NCBI GenBank assembly: GCA_009704345.1
Contig: WLEH01000092.1
Span: 1 to 5,267, forward strand
Direction: 5' to 3'
DNA: 5,267 nucleotides
Source of the DNA: Actinomycetota bacterium
GTDB lineage: Bacteria > Actinomycetota > Actinomycetes > S36-B12 > UBA5976
The notes beneath the pieces are model-generated. The model was not told the origin of the DNA. It saw nothing but the letters and a program-made list of their open reading frames with translations, and searched no databases. Position 1 is the first letter of the stretch, and every line of letters begins with the position of its first letter. Of the stretch, positions 3,780 through 5,267 are shown piece after piece. Position numbers and translations under genes: made by a program.

Positions 3780-5267
3780 TTCAGATCCTCCTGTGTTATA
3801 ACACGGATCCCATCTCGCATCGCCTTATCGATCTTCGTATTACTTACCGTGGAATCCTTTCTGACAATCAAATTCACCCGGCCACTCATAGATGATACTA
3901 TCTCACCACCCAACTCAATCACCCTATCCGCCAACTTTTCGTCGCGAAATCCAGTGAAAAGCACGATGGATCCACTCATTTTATCGCTCTTAACGGCGAT
4001 CTTCTTCTCTCCAGAGGGCGTAATGTCCAGTAGCTCCATGAAATCCACGAACTCCGCGAATTTTACACCGAAACCGGTGGAAAACTCCGGGCCAATACCC
4101 GGCACACTCTCCACCAATCTATCCAACTCCTCGGGCGAACTCACCCGATGCTCAAATAGATCCAGATGACTAAACACCGCGGCCAATCTCTTCTCTCCAA
4201 ACCCACGACCGAATACACCAGACGCTGCCGCTAATCTAGACAACCTCACATCCTTCAATGTCTTCTTAATACCAGCTATCACCTTCGCTGCCAATCTTGT
4301 CTTGAACCCCGCGAGTGTCAATAGATCAGATTCCGTCAATCTATACAGACCAGCCACATCCCTCACATTCAACTCATGGAATAATCTTCCGGCTAATCCC
4401 TCGGAAAGCGCGTCGATCTCCATAGTATTGATGTAATGCATCATCTTGCGGAATAACTGATCGTCGGTATCAGCAGTTACCACCGCGTCTATACCAGTAT
4501 CATTATACGCCCACCCAACACCATCCGGCATCTTCGGGGCAACCGCATGAAGCACCCCCACTATCTTCGGGATCACATCACCACTCTTAATCACTTTCAC
4601 TATAGCACCCGGACCAATCCCACTCTTCTCTATAAAGTTGGCATTGTAACCCGTCGCCCGGCGCACCGTCGAACCATCTATAACAATAGGTTCGAACTGC
4701 ACCGTAGGCTTAATGTATCCATCCTTTGAAATCTCCCAGGTGATATCCGTCACCGTTGTGACCACACCCTCCATATCCATCTTGAATGCGAAGGCATAAT
4801 CCGGGTTTCCACCCACATTACGCGGGTGAATACCATCCTGCGCCACAATGATCCCGTCGATCTCATACTCTGTTTCCGCTCGACGCCTCAGAAGTATCTC
4901 CGATAATTCATCCACCGTCAATCTACCCCCATATTCCACGTGGGTTGCCGTATCAAAACCACGAGTCCTCAACCATCTAAACTGGTCCGAGACTTTCATC
5001 GCCGGTTCTATAACTTCATAGCCAATGAATTTCAGGAGTTTGGCTCGTTCTCTATATTCAGCGTCCACCGTCTTCGAATTCAATAGACCACAGATCACGA
5101 ACCTCGGTTTCTTCTCACCCAGTTTCGCGAAATCCTTTGTGGCAATAATGAACTCGCCGCGAACCACATAGTTGTCATCGATACCTTCATCCGGAATATT
5201 AATCCATTTCGCAATATGTGAAACATCCTGCCCCACATATCCGTCACCCCGTGTATATATCTTGATC
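3758..5267 (-). CDS. ligA: NAD+-dependent DNA ligase, 5'-partial
   Basis: It seals nicks in DNA using NAD+, acting in viral replication or repair. The frame is open to the right edge; 502 residues are visible, starting IKIYTRGDG. This is the TRGDGxxGxDV segment that follows the active-site KxDG lysine, which must lie beyond the window. A GTG at 5236 is therefore not the start. In order: VRGE (35-38, motif III); YEIDGII (134-140, motif IV); AFAFK with motif V lysine at 162; an OB fold with PIVIDGSTVRRATGYN and SGDVIPKIVG (about 166-237); a degenerate zinc-finger region (about 242-275) with no cysteines; helix-hairpin-helix repeats (about 285-410, including VPGIGPEF); and a C-terminal BRCT domain (about 429-502, with FTGF and a GG turn). 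The lysine following DGIVV in bacterial LigA is Ala here, and the second of two arginines in the family's NPRN...R segment appears to be Asn. Amsacta entomopoxvirus ligase also lacks the cysteines but lacks BRCT too. The last five codons are duplicated after the stop. Confidence 0.95.
   Translation of the reverse strand, partial: IKIYTRGDGYVGQDVSHIAKWINIPDEGIDDNYVVRGEFIIATKDFAKLGEKKPRFVICGLLNSKTVDAEYRERAKLLKFIGYEVIEPAMKVSDQFRWLRTRGFDTATHVEYGGRLTVDELSEILLRRRAETEYEIDGIIVAQDGIHPRNVGGNPDYAFAFKMDMEGVVTTVTDITWEISKDGYIKPTVQFEPIVIDGSTVRRATGYNANFIEKSGIGPGAIVKVIKSGDVIPKIVGVLHAVAPKMPDGVGWAYNDTGIDAVVTADTDDQLFRKMMHYINTMEIDALSEGLAGRLFHELNVRDVAGLYRLTESDLLTLAGFKTRLAAKVIAGIKKTLKDVRLSRLAAASGVFGRGFGEKRLAAVFSHLDLFEHRVSSPEELDRLVESVPGIGPEFSTGFGVKFAEFVDFMELLDITPSGEKKIAVKSDKMSGSIVLFTGFRDEKLADRVIELGGEIVSSMSGRVNLIVRKDSTVSNTKIDKAMRDGIRVITQEDLNSMLAHK

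Noticed and set aside
3849..4729. Plus-strand frames at 3849-4169 and 4547-4729
   Set aside because: Both are antisense to conserved domains of the ligase gene.
5234..5236. GTG at 5236 as ligase start
   Set aside because: The residues upstream of it continue the conserved TRGDG motif, so the gene extends beyond the window.
1..5267. tRNA, rRNA or riboswitch
   Set aside because: I saw no cloverleaf with conserved T-loop or anticodon arm and no rRNA-like stretch on either strand, though this was by eye only.

Overview
The window looks like a piece of a large eukaryotic DNA virus (nucleocytoplasmic large DNA virus, Nucleocytoviricota). The left edge carries the C-terminal three quarters or more of a double-jelly-roll major capsid protein. 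The right edge carries most of a viral-type NAD+-dependent DNA ligase that has lost its zinc-finger cysteines but keeps a BRCT domain. Genes are compact, lie on both strands, have no Shine-Dalgarno leaders and are separated by AT-rich spacers. Two divergent genes each have the exact octamer AAAATTGA about 55-65 nt upstream of their ATG; this is the early-promoter motif described for Mimivirus. Capsid plus ligase do not fix the family: a mimivirus-like or an irido/marseille/pithovirus-like relative both remain possible.

Layout, left to right. (1) 2-1234 (+): major capsid protein, start outside the window. (2) 1235-1817: a 583-bp spacer between convergent genes. It has two small hairpins just after the capsid stop, a 109-bp MITE-like block (11-bp inverted ends around a 90% GC hyperpalindrome), repeated CTATAG-centred sites, a possible 46-codon ORF, and a 26-bp near-perfect palindrome just beyond the end of the next gene. 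(3) 1818-2726 (-): a 302-aa protein I do not recognise. (4) 2727-3117: a divergent control region with two AAAATTGA octamers, an inverted repeat, about four copies of a 16-bp tandem repeat, and a probable frameshifted remnant of a small, very basic protein on the minus strand. (5) 3118-3552 (+): a 144-aa protein with a weak ankyrin-like look. (6) 3549-3719 (-): a 56-aa membrane-anchor-like protein whose stop shares the palindrome CTAG with the stop of the preceding gene. (7) 3758-5267 (-): NAD+-dependent DNA ligase, 5' end beyond the window, with its last five codons and stop tandemly duplicated.

How the parts fit: capsid (virion structure) and ligase (DNA replication or repair) are classic viral functions, and the small genes between them are typical lineage-specific accessory genes. 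No operon is evident; each gene probably has its own promoter, and the spacers hold hairpins that may set transcript 3' ends, as in Mimivirus. The least explained parts are the 1532-1789 palindrome-rich block and the 2767-2986 repeat/frameshift region.
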